Shown: positions 1 through 8,753, counted from the first letter of the stretch. The stretch is DNA of 64,000 bases from Opitutales bacterium (GCA_020831585.1 JAFIGE010000007.1:1-64000), one strand, 5' to 3'. The notes: generated by a model not told the origin, from the sequence alone. Numbers and translations: made by a program.

Positions 1-2
1 GA

Positions 3-410
3 CCGGAGGCGGTTGTCCGGACGGTGACGGATCGACACCAGACCACCCTGGCCAACGGAGTCGAATGGTATTACAACGCGGGCTCAATCGGTTTCGCTGC
101 GGAAGGTCAGGTTATTTTTCAAAACGAGGCCGATCTCAACAGCTCAGGCCAATTCGGGGGCACCACCGACGCCTTTGGAGCAACGCGGCTCAGTTGGCAC
201 ACCCGTAACGCAGACCAATCGACTCAATATGGTGTCGAGCCTGTATTTCTCAATCCCGGCTGGCGCGCGGGTGAGACAGCCTTTCTCAATGATGCTGTGA
301 ATTGGGAACGGCTGGTCTTCGTAGCCATTCCGGAACCCGGTGCCGCGGCGGTCGTATTTGGACTGGGGGCGCTCGGGCTTTGCCTCGCGCGGCGCAAGCG
401 GATGGCTTGA
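3..410 (+). CDS. PEP-CTERM protein, C-terminal part (5' end outside window)
   Basis: The reading frame is open to the left edge, so this is the 3' end of a longer secreted protein. The visible part ends with the exosortase-type sorting signal: an IPEPG motif about 27 residues from the end, a hydrophobic helix (AAAVVFGLGALGLCLA) and a basic tail (RRKRMA). Such proteins are exported, cleaved by an exosortase and usually end up at the surface or in an extracellular matrix. A GTG at position 24 could be read as a start, but the frame has no stop before it and no signal peptide follows, so I do not accept it. The function of the body domain is not recognisable. Confidence 0.8.
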   Translation, partial: PEAVVRTVTDRHQTTLANGVEWYYNAGSIGFAAEGQVIFQNEADLNSSGQFGGTTDAFGATRLSWHTRNADQSTQYGVEPVFLNPGWRAGETAFLNDAVNWERLVFVAIPEPGAAAVVFGLGALGLCLARRKRMA

Positions 411-507
411 GCTCCTCTCCGGCGGGGCCCCAACGTTCTGTTTTGCCGATTTGTCCGCGCTTTCGGGCCTCGGAGCACCTCCGCACCGGGCTATCCCTTT
501 CGTCGCT

Positions 508-1431
508 TCACGCAATCAGGTGCCGGGCGACCATTTCAAGTAGGCCCAGAAACAGGGTCTCGGCAAAGGCTTCCGGGCGGCCCCGGGGACGGAGCAGCAC
601 CCAGTTGCGCCGGAGCGCACGACGCCCGGGAGGAAAGGCCCGGAGGCGCCCATCGCGGATTTCCTCGCGGGCAATCCATTCCGGCAGGAGGGCTACCCCG
701 AGATCGAGATCGACGAGCTTTTTGATGAGCATCTCCCCCCGCACTTCGATGAAGGGTTCAATCTGGATTCGCTCGGAGCGGAAATAGGCTTCGATCAAGC
801 GAAAGGCATCGGAGTCGGTCTCGGAGAGGATAAATCGCTGGGCGGTGATCTCGGCCCGCACCACGCGCCCCGAGGTCGCCCACGGGTGCAAGGGATGCAC
901 GAGAAAGACGAGCTTCTCCTCCACGAGGGGCGTCTGCTCAAGGTCCCGCGTCTGGCGGTCCTGAACGCAAACGGCAAAATCGAGTTCGCCTCGATTGAGG
1001 GCGGTGATGAGTTCCTCGGGGGTCCCTTCCGTGAGGCGGAGACTGACTTGGGGAAAACTGTCCCTAAACTCCCGGATCACCGAAGGCAGGAGAAAGTTGC
1101 ACCCCGCGCTGGTCGACCCGATCCGCAGGCGCCCTTGCCGCCAATCCAGGCGCTGGCGGAAGCGCTGGGCGGTGTGCTCAATATTTTCCAGAAGGGACTT
1201 GGCCTCCGTTTGAAAGAGCCTCCCGGCGACAGTGAGGTGCAACCCGCGCCCGCGTCTGTCAAAAAGTGTGCAACCGAGATCCGCCTCCAACCGCTTGAGG
1301 GCATGGCTGAGCGCGGAGGGCGTAAGGCTCAACGCTTTGGCCGCGTGCCCCATGTGACCGCGCTCAGCAAGTTCCACAAACAGCCTTAACTGTCTGGTTT
1401 CCAGTTCATTAGCCACGCCGGGGAAAAGCAA
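508..1431 (-). CDS. LysR-family transcriptional regulator
   Basis: This 307-residue protein has the usual LysR layout. An N-terminal winged helix-turn-helix occupies about residues 10-70 (LETRQLRLFVELAERGHMGHA, split here at the helix end, then AKALSLTPSALSHALKRLE), followed by a substrate-binding-like effector domain from about residue 95. It is transcribed away from the binding-protein/permease/cyanase operon and shares a 116-bp divergent control region with it. By analogy with CynR and NtcB-type regulators it probably activates that operon in response to cyanate or nitrogen status; the ligand cannot be read from the sequence. Confidence 0.9.
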   Translation of the reverse strand: MLFPGVANELETRQLRLFVELAERGHMGHAAKALSLTPSALSHALKRLEADLGCTLFDRRGRGLHLTVAGRLFQTEAKSLLENIEHTAQRFRQRLDWRQGRLRIGSTSAGCNFLLPSVIREFRDSFPQVSLRLTEGTPEELITALNRGELDFAVCVQDRQTRDLEQTPLVEEKLVFLVHPLHPWATSGRVVRAEITAQRFILSETDSDAFRLIEAYFRSERIQIEPFIEVRGEMLIKKLVDLDLGVALLPEWIAREEIRDGRLRAFPPGRRALRRNWVLLRPRGRPEAFAETLFLGLLEMVARHLIA

Positions 1432-1460
1432 CGAACGTGCCGGTTTGGTTTTTCAATGAA

Positions 1461-1473
1461 TTGTTTTCAACAA
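1461..1473. promoter_or_regulatory. Candidate LysR operator, TTGTT-TTC-AACAA
   Basis: A perfect 5-bp inverted repeat with T-N11-A geometry lies between the LysR gene and the operon it faces, 30 bp from the regulator start. That is the position and shape typical of LysR-type binding sites. Inferred from geometry only. Confidence 0.45.
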
Positions 1474-1518
1474 ACAGATGATTTTATTTCGCCGGATTAA
1501 TCAATGAGGGCGGCTGTT

Positions 1519-1535
1519 TTGGCATTGAGGTTGCA
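1519..1535 (+). promoter_or_regulatory. Candidate sigma-54 promoter (-24/-12)
   Basis: The sequence TTGGCATTGAGGTTGCA contains GG and GC separated by exactly ten bases and matches most of the sigma-54 consensus (TGGCAC-N5-TTGCW). Sigma-54 control would suit a nitrogen-source operon. The predicted transcript start falls around 1545, only a few bases before the ATG at 1548, so either the mRNA is nearly leaderless, translation starts further downstream (for example the GTG at 1618), or the match is chance. Confidence 0.4.
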
Positions 1536-1547
1536 CGCTGGAGGGAC

Positions 1548-2693
1548 ATGCGAATCAGCGCACAGACGACAACCGCCCCGGGCGCGGACGGGGCTTCCCG
1601 CTCCGGCGGGCGGTTGCGTGTCGGCTATGTGCCGCTGATCGACAGCGCTCCCTTGGTCATCGCGCAAACGCACGGCTTTTTCGAACGGGCGGGGCTGGAG
1701 GTGGAACTGGTCCGTGAGGTGGGCTGGGCCTCCGTGCGGGAAAAGATTCGCCTCGGTGAGCTGGACGGTGCGCAGGCTCCCGCGAGCATGGTCTTTGAGC
1801 TGAGCGAGGGTCTCGGGGTGCTGCCAGAGGCCTGTTTCACCGGCTTGGTAACGGCCCACCACGGCAACGCCCTCGTCCTCTCCATGGAACTTTGGGAGTT
1901 GGGCGTGCGCGACGCCCATTCGCTGGCGCGGGTGGTGCGGGCGCATCGGGGCAAGCGGCGTTTCATTTTCGCCGGTGTATTGAATTATTCATCACAAAAT
2001 TACCTTATGCGGCGGTGGCTCCTCAGCGGGGGACTGCGCCCCGAGCAGGATGTGGATCTGGCCATGGTGCCGCCTCCGCAGGTGCGCCGCTGCCTTGAAG
2101 CAGGGCATTTGGACGGCTTCTGCGTGGCCGAGCCGTGGGGGTCTGCCGTGATCGCCGCCGGTCTGGGCTGGAGCCCGGACCTGAGCGCGGACTTCGATCC
2201 GGGACACCCGGAGAAGGTGTTTCTGGTGACCGATGAGTTTCACCGCCGCCGCCCGTCCGACCACATGGCCTTGCTAACGGCCTTGTTGGCGGCGGCCCGC
2301 TTCTGCGAGGAGCCCCGCAACCGCCGTGGAGTGGCGCAGGTGCTCGCCCAACCGGGCTTCCTCGACCTGCCGGAAGAAATTTTGCGGCCCGCTCTGGTGG
2401 GCCCCTACCCCATGGGCTGCGAGCGCGAGCGGCCCGGGGATGATGTCATCCGCTTTGCCGGAGAAGGAATCAATGCCCCCACCGAGGAGAAGGCCCGCTG
2501 GGTCCTTGAAGAGATTGCCCGCCATGGCCTCTCGCGCGGGATGGCACCGCTCTCCACGGCAGCCATCGCGGCCCGTTTCCGCATGGATGTCTTCGAGGAG
2601 GCGGCGGCCATGGTCCGCTTTCTTCCCCCGCCTCCCGCCACGGCCGAACCGGTCTCCGTCCCGCCCGCCGAAGGCCCAAACCCATTTTCCTAA
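1548..2693 (+). CDS. NrtA/CmpA-type binding protein without signal peptide (NasS-like)
   Basis: The 381-residue product is an NMT1/NrtA-type periplasmic-binding-protein fold. LRVGYVPLIDSAPLVIAQ marks the first strand, FFERAGLEVELVREVGWAS the typical specificity loop, and VPPPQVRRCLEAGHLDGFCVAEPW the conserved inter-lobe segment. It has no signal peptide or Tat motif, unlike the second binding protein downstream. Such soluble cytoplasmic NrtA relatives exist as nitrate sensors (NasS) and as the C-terminal domain of cyanobacterial NrtC, so a regulatory or ATPase-modulating role is likely. An ATG at 1548 follows a GAGGGAC stretch. No NasT-like partner is visible. Confidence 0.8.
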   Translation: MRISAQTTTAPGADGASRSGGRLRVGYVPLIDSAPLVIAQTHGFFERAGLEVELVREVGWASVREKIRLGELDGAQAPASMVFELSEGLGVLPEACFTGLVTAHHGNALVLSMELWELGVRDAHSLARVVRAHRGKRRFIFAGVLNYSSQNYLMRRWLLSGGLRPEQDVDLAMVPPPQVRRCLEAGHLDGFCVAEPWGSAVIAAGLGWSPDLSADFDPGHPEKVFLVTDEFHRRRPSDHMALLTALLAAARFCEEPRNRRGVAQVLAQPGFLDLPEEILRPALVGPYPMGCERERPGDDVIRFAGEGINAPTEEKARWVLEEIARHGLSRGMAPLSTAAIAARFRMDVFEEAAAMVRFLPPPPATAEPVSVPPAEGPNPFS

Positions 2694-2754
2694 TCCGCCT
2701 GTATCAGGAAACTCACCACATCATCGAAAACCACACATCAACGAAACCGACACC

Positions 2755-4188
2755 ATGAGCACGCACTTCAAAGATCCTCTCAACCCGAACATCGACGTCT
2801 GGAGCGAGTGTGGCGAAAACGCCGCCGGCCAGACCGCCGATCCCCATGCGGGACTGGCTCCGGACGAGAAAGCCCTCCTTGAGAAGCGCCGGATCAATCC
2901 GGCCAACCGCGACGAAGTCGTCGCCCGCGCCCTCGAAAGCGCGGCCATGAAAGGTATCTTCCGTAACGACATCAACCGCCGCACCTTCCTGCGCCGCGTG
3001 GGCGTAGGCACAGCGGCTGCCCTGGTGGCTCAGTTTTTCCCTTTCGGTTCACTCCAGGCGATGGCCTCTGATGCGGCGAAAAACCTCGAAAAAAAGCGCC
3101 TCCGGATCGGTTTCGTGCCCATCACCTGCGCCACGCCCATCGTCGCGGGCCACGGTCTCGGTTTCTACCAAAAGTATGGCCTCGATGTGGAGATCATCAA
3201 GACGGCCGGGTGGGCGGTCTCGCGGGACAACTGCCTCAACGGCAACTACGACGGCTCCCACCTGCTCTTTCCGATGCCCCAGGCGATGAGCCTCGGCCTC
3301 GGTTCGACCCGCGCCCCCTGGCGAATCGTCTCCAACGTCAACACCAACGGCCAGGCCATCGTGCTCTCCAATGAGCACCGCGACAAACGCGACCCGAAAC
3401 AGTGGAAGGGCATGCGCTTCGCCGTGCCCTTCGAGTATTCCCTGCACAACTTCCTCCTGCGCATGGTGGTGGCCGATGCGGGGCTCGACCCCGACCGCGA
3501 CATCCAGATCCGCGTGGTTCCTCCGCCGGAAATGGTGGCCAATCTGCGGGCGGGCAATGTCGATGGCTATCTCGCGCCCGATCCCTTCTGCCAACGGGCG
3601 GTCTTCGATGGCGTGGGCTTCATCCACAAGCTGACCATGGAGCTGTGGGACCAGCACCCCTGCTGCGTCTTCAGCACAAGCCAGCGCTTCATCGACGAAA
3701 ACCCCAACACCTTCATGGCTTTGAGCATGGCGATCCTCGAAGCCACGGCGATGGCCGAGCTTCCGCAAAATCGCGCCCAATTCGCCGAGGTCATGGCACC
3801 CCGAAACTATCTGAACCAGCCCGTCGAGGTCCTCCGGCAAATCCTCACGGGTATCTTCCCCGACGGCCTCGGCAACGTCCGTCGGGTGCCCGACCGCATC
3901 TCCTTCATGCCCTTCCCCTCGCAGTCGATGAGCATCTGGGTGCTCTCGCAAATGAAGCGTTGGGGCTACATACGCGAGGAGATCGATTACACTGAAATCT
4001 CGCGCCGCATCACCCTCTCCGCCTCCACCGAAGAACGCATGCGCAAGCTCTCCGGGAAAAACCCCGAGATCGCCTGGAGAGACCTCCCCGAGGAGGAGCA
4101 CCCCGTCCTCAACATTCATGGGCGTCGCTTCGATCCGGCCGATGTCGCCGGGTATCTGAACAAGTTCGAAATCCGCCGCGACATCTGA
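2755..4188 (+). CDS. ABC transporter substrate-binding protein, nitrate/cyanate type, Tat-exported
   Basis: The 477-residue protein is the substrate-binding subunit of a nitrate/bicarbonate/cyanate-family ABC importer. A twin-arginine signal sits unusually deep, at residues 74-101 (NRRTFLRRVGVG followed by a hydrophobic stretch ending near SLQAMA), after a charged 70-residue leader. The mature part keeps NrtA hallmarks: IGFVPITCATPIVAGHGLGF, EIIKTAGWAVSRDN and PPPEMVANLRAGNVDGYLAP. The ATG at 2755 is chosen because the open frame upstream overlaps the preceding gene in another frame. With cynS in the same operon, cyanate is the preferred guess for the ligand; nitrate is the alternative. Confidence 0.9.
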   Translation: MSTHFKDPLNPNIDVWSECGENAAGQTADPHAGLAPDEKALLEKRRINPANRDEVVARALESAAMKGIFRNDINRRTFLRRVGVGTAAALVAQFFPFGSLQAMASDAAKNLEKKRLRIGFVPITCATPIVAGHGLGFYQKYGLDVEIIKTAGWAVSRDNCLNGNYDGSHLLFPMPQAMSLGLGSTRAPWRIVSNVNTNGQAIVLSNEHRDKRDPKQWKGMRFAVPFEYSLHNFLLRMVVADAGLDPDRDIQIRVVPPPEMVANLRAGNVDGYLAPDPFCQRAVFDGVGFIHKLTMELWDQHPCCVFSTSQRFIDENPNTFMALSMAILEATAMAELPQNRAQFAEVMAPRNYLNQPVEVLRQILTGIFPDGLGNVRRVPDRISFMPFPSQSMSIWVLSQMKRWGYIREEIDYTEISRRITLSASTEERMRKLSGKNPEIAWRDLPEEEHPVLNIHGRRFDPADVAGYLNKFEIRRDI

Positions 4189-4200
4189 TTCCGCGCCACC

Positions 4201-4228
4201 CCGCAGCGAGGCTGAACCCTCGCTGCGG
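4201..4228 (+). other. Stable hairpin between binding-protein and permease genes
   Basis: CCGCAGCGAGG and CCTCGCTGCGG form a perfect 11-bp stem with a six-base loop just after the stop at 4188. There is no T-run, so it is unlikely to be a full terminator. Hairpins at this place in ABC operons commonly protect the upstream mRNA and raise binding-protein output relative to the permease. Confidence 0.55.
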
Positions 4229-4297
4229 AGGCGCTCCCTTCTTTTCACCTGCCCGGGCTGCTGCGGCCGCCCGACCACCCGTTTTCGTCCCTTCGCC

Positions 4298-5296
4298 ATG
4301 AAATCAACGCGAGCCCAAGGCTACCTTCTCTCAGCCATCATTTTCTTTGTCTTCATCGCCCTTTGGCATGTGGCCACGCTGCAAACGGTGCACCTGGCTG
4401 AGGGCACTCACCTCGCCCCCGCGCAGATCGCCGCTCTCGAAGAGATGGGGATGGCCACCGGCGATATCGAAACGCTCGCGGCCGCCGGTCTGAGCTTTGC
4501 CCAAATGCAGCAACTGGCCGGGCTCGGGTTGACCCTCGAAGAGCTGGAGATGGCCGGAGGGATTGGCGCCTTCGGTTTCACCACCGGAGAAGGCGGTGCC
4601 GCCGAAACGGCGGTCACCGGCTTTCCCGGCCCGGGCCAGGTGGGAAGAGAGATTGTGAACCAGTTGAGCGACCCGTTTTACAACCGGGGTCCCAACGACA
4701 AAGGCATCCTCCTCCAGCTTCTTTACTCCCTGCGGCGCGTCGCCCTCGGCTTTGGGCTGGCCCTCCTCGTCGCCCTGCCCCTCGGCTTCCTTCTTGGCAT
4801 GTCGCCCGTCTTTAAGACCGCGCTCGATCCCTATGTGCAAATACTCAAGCCCATCTCTCCACTGGCCTGGATGCCCCTTGCGCTCTACACGATCAAGGAT
4901 GCGGAGCTGTCGTCCATCTTCGTCATCTTCATTTGCTCCATCTGGCCCATGCTCATCAACACCACCTTTGGCGTTGCCGCCGTGAAGAGTGACTGGATCA
5001 ACCTCGGCCGCACGCTCGAACTGGGCCGCTTCAACCTCGCCTGGCGGATCATCCTGCCCGCCGCCGCACCCACCATTTTCACGGGCATGCGCATATCCAT
5101 CGGCATTGCCTGGCTGGTCATCGTCGCTGCGGAAATGCTCATCGGCGGCACCGGTATCGGCTACTTCGTTTGGAATGAATGGAACGGTCTCAACATCGAT
5201 TCCATGATCCTCGCCATCCTCGTCATCGGCCTTGTCGGATTCGCCCTCGATGCGGCCCTTGGCACCCTTCTGCGCCGCTTCTCCTACAAAGCTTAA
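4298..5296 (+). CDS. ABC transporter permease, NrtB type
   Basis: The 332-residue protein has an N-terminal transmembrane helix (residues about 8-24), then a hydrophilic stretch to about residue 125, then the binding-protein-dependent permease domain with about six helices. NrtB-family signatures include PISPLAWMPLALYTIKDAE (coupling-helix region) and YFVWNEWNGLNIDSMILAI near the end. The segment at residues 35-100 is odd: it contains repeated short helices of the form IAALEEMGMATGDIETL, resembling tandem helix-hairpin units, and is longer than the usual periplasmic loop. It pairs with the binding protein upstream and the ATPase downstream. Confidence 0.9.
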   Translation: MKSTRAQGYLLSAIIFFVFIALWHVATLQTVHLAEGTHLAPAQIAALEEMGMATGDIETLAAAGLSFAQMQQLAGLGLTLEELEMAGGIGAFGFTTGEGGAAETAVTGFPGPGQVGREIVNQLSDPFYNRGPNDKGILLQLLYSLRRVALGFGLALLVALPLGFLLGMSPVFKTALDPYVQILKPISPLAWMPLALYTIKDAELSSIFVIFICSIWPMLINTTFGVAAVKSDWINLGRTLELGRFNLAWRIILPAAAPTIFTGMRISIGIAWLVIVAAEMLIGGTGIGYFVWNEWNGLNIDSMILAILVIGLVGFALDAALGTLLRRFSYKA

Positions 5297-5342
5297 ACCG
5301 CCTCTTTATACCCCGGCAAAACATACAGCCGCCCATCGTATC

Positions 5343-6245
5343 ATGAAAAAGCAGCTCGTCCTTTCCGAGACCCTCACCAAAGCCTATCCCTCTGAGAACA
5401 GGGGAGAGCCCGAACTGGTCGTTTTTGAAAACGTCAACTTCCGTATCCGCGAAGGGGAATTCGTCACCTGCATCGGGCACTCAGGCTGCGGCAAATCGAC
5501 TATCCTCAACATCCTCGCGGGCTTACAGTCCCCGAGCAAAGGCTACGTCTTCCTCGACGGCAAAGAAATCACGCGGCCCGGGCTCGACCGTGCCGTCGTC
5601 TTCCAGGGGCACAGCCTCCTGCCTTGGCTCACCGCCCTCGAAAACGTAACCTTCGCCGTCCGCGCCCGCTGGCCCGAATGGACCAAAGCCCAAGTGCGGG
5701 CACATGCCCTCGAATACATCGAGATGGTCGGCCTCAAAGATGCCTTTGACCGCAAGCCCCACCAGCTTTCCGGGGGCATGTGCCAGCGCGTCGGGATCGC
5801 CCGCGCCTTTGCCATCCGCAGCCGACTCCTCCTCATGGATGAACCCTTCGGTGCCCTCGACGCCCTCACCCGCGGCTCCATTCAGGAGGAACTCGTTAAA
5901 ATCTGTGCCGCCACCGGTCAGACCGTTTTTATGATCACCCACGATGTCGATGAGGCCATCCTCCTCTCCGACCGCATCTTTCTCATGACCAACGGCCCCC
6001 GCGCCCATGTCGCCGAAGCCGTCTCCATCAACCTCCCCCGGCCCCGCGACCGCGCCGAAATCGTGCACCACCCCGGCTACTACACCATCCGCAACCACCT
6101 CGTGGATTTCCTCGTCTCCCGCTCGCGGGAACTCTCCGGCGGGCGCCACGGTGCCACACCCGTCCCCGTCCACAATGCCAAGGGTGAACTCCTCTTCCCG
6201 CCCGATGTCGATCCCCTTGCTCTGAGCGAAACCGTCACCCGCTGA
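5343..6245 (+). CDS. ABC transporter ATPase, NrtC/NrtD/CynD type
   Basis: The 300-residue ATPase couples ATP hydrolysis to import through the adjacent permease. Walker A is GHSGCGKST (about residues 43-51), the Q-loop region follows at VFQGHSLLPWL, the signature is LSGGMCQR and Walker B is LLLMDEPFGALD, with the switch His in MITHDVDEA. It lacks the extra NrtA-like C-terminal domain of cyanobacterial NrtC; the free-standing signal-less binding protein at 1548 may supply that function. The ATG at 5343 gives the normal family N-terminus. Confidence 0.93.
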   Translation: MKKQLVLSETLTKAYPSENRGEPELVVFENVNFRIREGEFVTCIGHSGCGKSTILNILAGLQSPSKGYVFLDGKEITRPGLDRAVVFQGHSLLPWLTALENVTFAVRARWPEWTKAQVRAHALEYIEMVGLKDAFDRKPHQLSGGMCQRVGIARAFAIRSRLLLMDEPFGALDALTRGSIQEELVKICAATGQTVFMITHDVDEAILLSDRIFLMTNGPRAHVAEAVSINLPRPRDRAEIVHHPGYYTIRNHLVDFLVSRSRELSGGRHGATPVPVHNAKGELLFPPDVDPLALSETVTR

Positions 6246-6329
6246 ACCGTCGACAGAGCGCTTCCCGCAATCATCCGTTTTTTTCCTCAAACCCTTCTGT
6301 TCACCTAATACCGAAAACAAGAAATCATT

Positions 6330-6770
6330 ATGAAAAAGATTGAAATGACTGAAATCATCCTTGCCGCCAAAGCGAAGAAAAAGGCCACGTGGCAAGCCCT
6401 TGCCGAATCCGTGGGCTTGACGGATGTCTTCCTCGTCTCCGCTTGCCTTGGCCAGAACAGCCTGCCTGCGGAACACGCCGACAAGCTTTGCGAGGCACTC
6501 GACCTGGCACCGGCGGTGTCCGCCGCCTTGCAGGAGTTCCCCACCAAGGGAATGGACCCGGCCCTCCTGCAAGACCCCGTCATCTATCGCCTCCAGGAGA
6601 TCGTGTATGTCTACGGTCCTTCCATCAAGGCCGTCATCCATGAAAAACTGGGTGATGGCATCATGAGCGCCATCGACTTTTCCATGCACATCGACAAGGA
6701 ACCCAACCCCGCCGGTGACCGCGTGAACATCCGTCTGAGCGGGAAGTTCCTCCCCTACAAACGCTGGTGA
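6330..6770 (+). CDS. cynS: Cyanate hydratase (cyanase)
   Basis: Cyanase converts cyanate plus bicarbonate to ammonia and CO2 in the cytoplasm. The 146-residue length fits the family. An N-terminal helix-turn-helix-like domain (residues 5-70) is followed by the catalytic domain. Arg87, Glu90 and Ser113 occupy the positions of the E. coli triad Arg96, Glu99 and Ser122 with identical spacing, in the motifs VIYRLQEIVYVYG and GDGIMSAIDF. As the last cytoplasmic gene of the import operon it provides the strongest evidence for the transporter's substrate. Confidence 0.97.
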   Translation: MKKIEMTEIILAAKAKKKATWQALAESVGLTDVFLVSACLGQNSLPAEHADKLCEALDLAPAVSAALQEFPTKGMDPALLQDPVIYRLQEIVYVYGPSIKAVIHEKLGDGIMSAIDFSMHIDKEPNPAGDRVNIRLSGKFLPYKRW

Positions 6771-6901
6771 GTGCCCTCCTCCGGGGCACCGGCCCGCTCT
6801 CCCCAACCGGCGGAGAACGGGCCGGGCGCTCCCGGAAGGCGCCCACCGATAATATGCCTCCTCCAACCATTCGAAAACAACCACACCCTCCCACACCTAT
6901 C

Positions 6902-8131
6902 ATGTCTTTCCGCACCACCTTACGTCTCTCCGCCGGCACAGCCCTCGCCGCTGCGCTCTGTGCCCTAAGCCCGTCTCTGGCGGCCGATCCTCTCGAGGCG
7001 GCCCTCGACGATTTCTTTGCCTCCATCGAAGAAGCTGTCCCCGGTAAGTTCTCCCTCAACAGCCGCACGCGCTATGAGCGCTTTGCCACCCCTGCGGTCG
7101 ACCGCCGCGGCTTCTCTCAACGCTTCCGCTACGGATACGCCACTCCCGACTTTGAAGGATTCGGGGCCTACATCGAAGGGGAAACGCTCTTTGCGCTCAA
7201 CGGCAGCCACCGCATCCACCCTCTCGACCAAGCCGGCTCCGGCACGGAACTCAACCAGTTGCGCCTGCATTACGCGGACCCCGCCCTCGGGCGCATCACC
7301 CTGGGTCGCCAAATCTACACGCTCGATGACCAACGCTTCATCGGCCACGTCGGCTGGCGACAAAACATCCAGACATTCGACGCCCTCACAGCCGCCTTCA
7401 CCGGCGTGGAGAACCTCGCCGTCAACGCCTTCTACCTCGACCGCGTAAAGCGCGTTGATGGCTCCGGACAGGACTTGACCGGGCTCGGCCTCAACCTCCG
7501 CTACACCGTCGCCCCCTCCCTCGCGGTCACTGCCTTCGCCTACCGTCTCGACTTCGACCGCATGGCCGCCTGGTCCAACGACACGATCGGCCTGCGCCTC
7601 ACCGGACGAACAGCCGCCTCCGACCTCACCCTCGCCTACGCCCTCTCCTACGCCCGCCAGACGGACAACAGCGGCAGCGGCCCCCGCGACTTTTCCCTCG
7701 ACTACTGGGCCGGGGACCTCGCGGCCACGTTCCACGGGGTCACCCTCGGAGCTGGATTCGAGTTCCTTGAGGGCGACGGAACCGAAGGTTTCCGCACTCC
7801 CCTCGCCACCGTCCACGCCTTCAACGGACATGCCGATAAATTCCTTCCCGTGGCCGGGTTCCCCCTTGGTCTCGACGACCGCTACCTCTACGCGAGCTAC
7901 CGCCTCCCCGTGGGCGCGGGCATTCCCCTGCGTGTGGCCCACCACTGGTTCCGCCCCGAACAGGGGCCTGGGCGCTACGGACGGGAACTCAACTTCACCG
8001 GCAGCTACGCCTTCAACAAATACTTCTCCCTTGTCGCCAAATACGGGCGCTATCGGCCCGACTCCCATGCCGTCGGTATCGGCCAGGGCAAAAAGTCCAT
8101 GTTCACGCTGGAGTTGAATTTCAATTATTGA
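6902..8131 (+). CDS. Outer-membrane beta-barrel, alginate-export/porin-like
   Basis: The 409-residue protein starts with a clear Sec signal peptide (MSFRTTLRLSAGTALAAALC then ALSPSLAA) and continues as alternating amphipathic strands, ending in aromatic residues (LELNFNY), as expected for a barrel inserted in the outer membrane. Segments such as LNQLRLHYADPALGRITLGR recall the Alginate_exp family. Its place directly after cynS suggests an anion porin for cyanate or nitrate, which is inference. The ATG at 6902 is preferred over an upstream GTG because the signal peptide follows it. Confidence 0.8.
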   Translation: MSFRTTLRLSAGTALAAALCALSPSLAADPLEAALDDFFASIEEAVPGKFSLNSRTRYERFATPAVDRRGFSQRFRYGYATPDFEGFGAYIEGETLFALNGSHRIHPLDQAGSGTELNQLRLHYADPALGRITLGRQIYTLDDQRFIGHVGWRQNIQTFDALTAAFTGVENLAVNAFYLDRVKRVDGSGQDLTGLGLNLRYTVAPSLAVTAFAYRLDFDRMAAWSNDTIGLRLTGRTAASDLTLAYALSYARQTDNSGSGPRDFSLDYWAGDLAATFHGVTLGAGFEFLEGDGTEGFRTPLATVHAFNGHADKFLPVAGFPLGLDDRYLYASYRLPVGAGIPLRVAHHWFRPEQGPGRYGRELNFTGSYAFNKYFSLVAKYGRYRPDSHAVGIGQGKKSMFTLELNFNY

Positions 8132-8247
8132 GTGAGCGCAGACACATGACGGCTCTTGGCAGACGCGGGCCTCCCCCTTCCCCGCCGTCTCCCCGGAATC
8201 CATGGTTGCCTCGACCGGAAAAACGCCGCATCACAGACGGCGAAATC

Positions 8248-8655
8248 ATGAACACACCCATTAAGCAACTCATCCTTCTCGCCGGGTTCGGACTCGCCGC
8301 GCTCTCCATCAATGCCGCACCCGATGAGCGGGTCGACCACTTCAAGGGCAAACCGGCCCCCACGCTCGAAGTCGCCCTCGCGAACCTCGCCACCTACAAC
8401 GCCAAGCTGGCCGATTTGATCAGCGGGGAAACCCTCACGGCGCAAGCCATGGTCGATATTCACGAGATCAGCTATACGCTCGAAAACGCCTTCGAAACCA
8501 TCGCCCGTGAGCACGCCCGCCTCGCCGATCTCCTGGAGGAAGTCCACCTCGCCTCCGAGCGCTTGGACTCCGCCACGATCAAGGCAAGCGGCCAGGCTTT
8601 CCTCACCGGCACCGCCCCCCTCACCCGCGCCGCCGCCCCCAAAACGAAGGAATAG
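8248..8655 (+). CDS. Small periplasmic helical protein (DUF6746-like)
   Basis: The 135-residue product has a signal peptide ending near SINAAPDE. The mature part is helical and acidic, with ERVDHFKGKPAPTLEVALAN and DIHEISYTLENAFETIAREH, which I recall from proteins annotated as DUF6746 in denitrifying and marine bacteria. No enzyme motif is visible. It sits 116 bp after the barrel gene and is followed by a strong hairpin that probably ends the operon. Confidence 0.7.
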   Translation: MNTPIKQLILLAGFGLAALSINAAPDERVDHFKGKPAPTLEVALANLATYNAKLADLISGETLTAQAMVDIHEISYTLENAFETIAREHARLADLLEEVHLASERLDSATIKASGQAFLTGTAPLTRAAAPKTKE

Positions 8656-8710
8656 CCCTCATTTCACCGCCCGGCCACCGGCCTTGGCAACCCCACCCCA
8701 CCCCGGTCCC

Positions 8711-8753
8711 TCCCGTCCAAAAATGTCTCACCTGAGACATTTTTTGGACGGGA
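8711..8753. terminator. Bidirectional terminator; copy 1 of the TGTCTC-ACCT-GAGACA palindrome
   Basis: A long hairpin lies between two converging genes. The inner core (8724-8739) is TGTCTCACCTGAGACA, flanked by five A on the left and six T on the right, then by TCCCGTCC and GGACGGGA, giving a stem of about 19 pairs with one bulge. The A and T tracts on either side let it act as an intrinsic terminator for both strands. The same core recurs three more times in the window. Confidence 0.75.
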
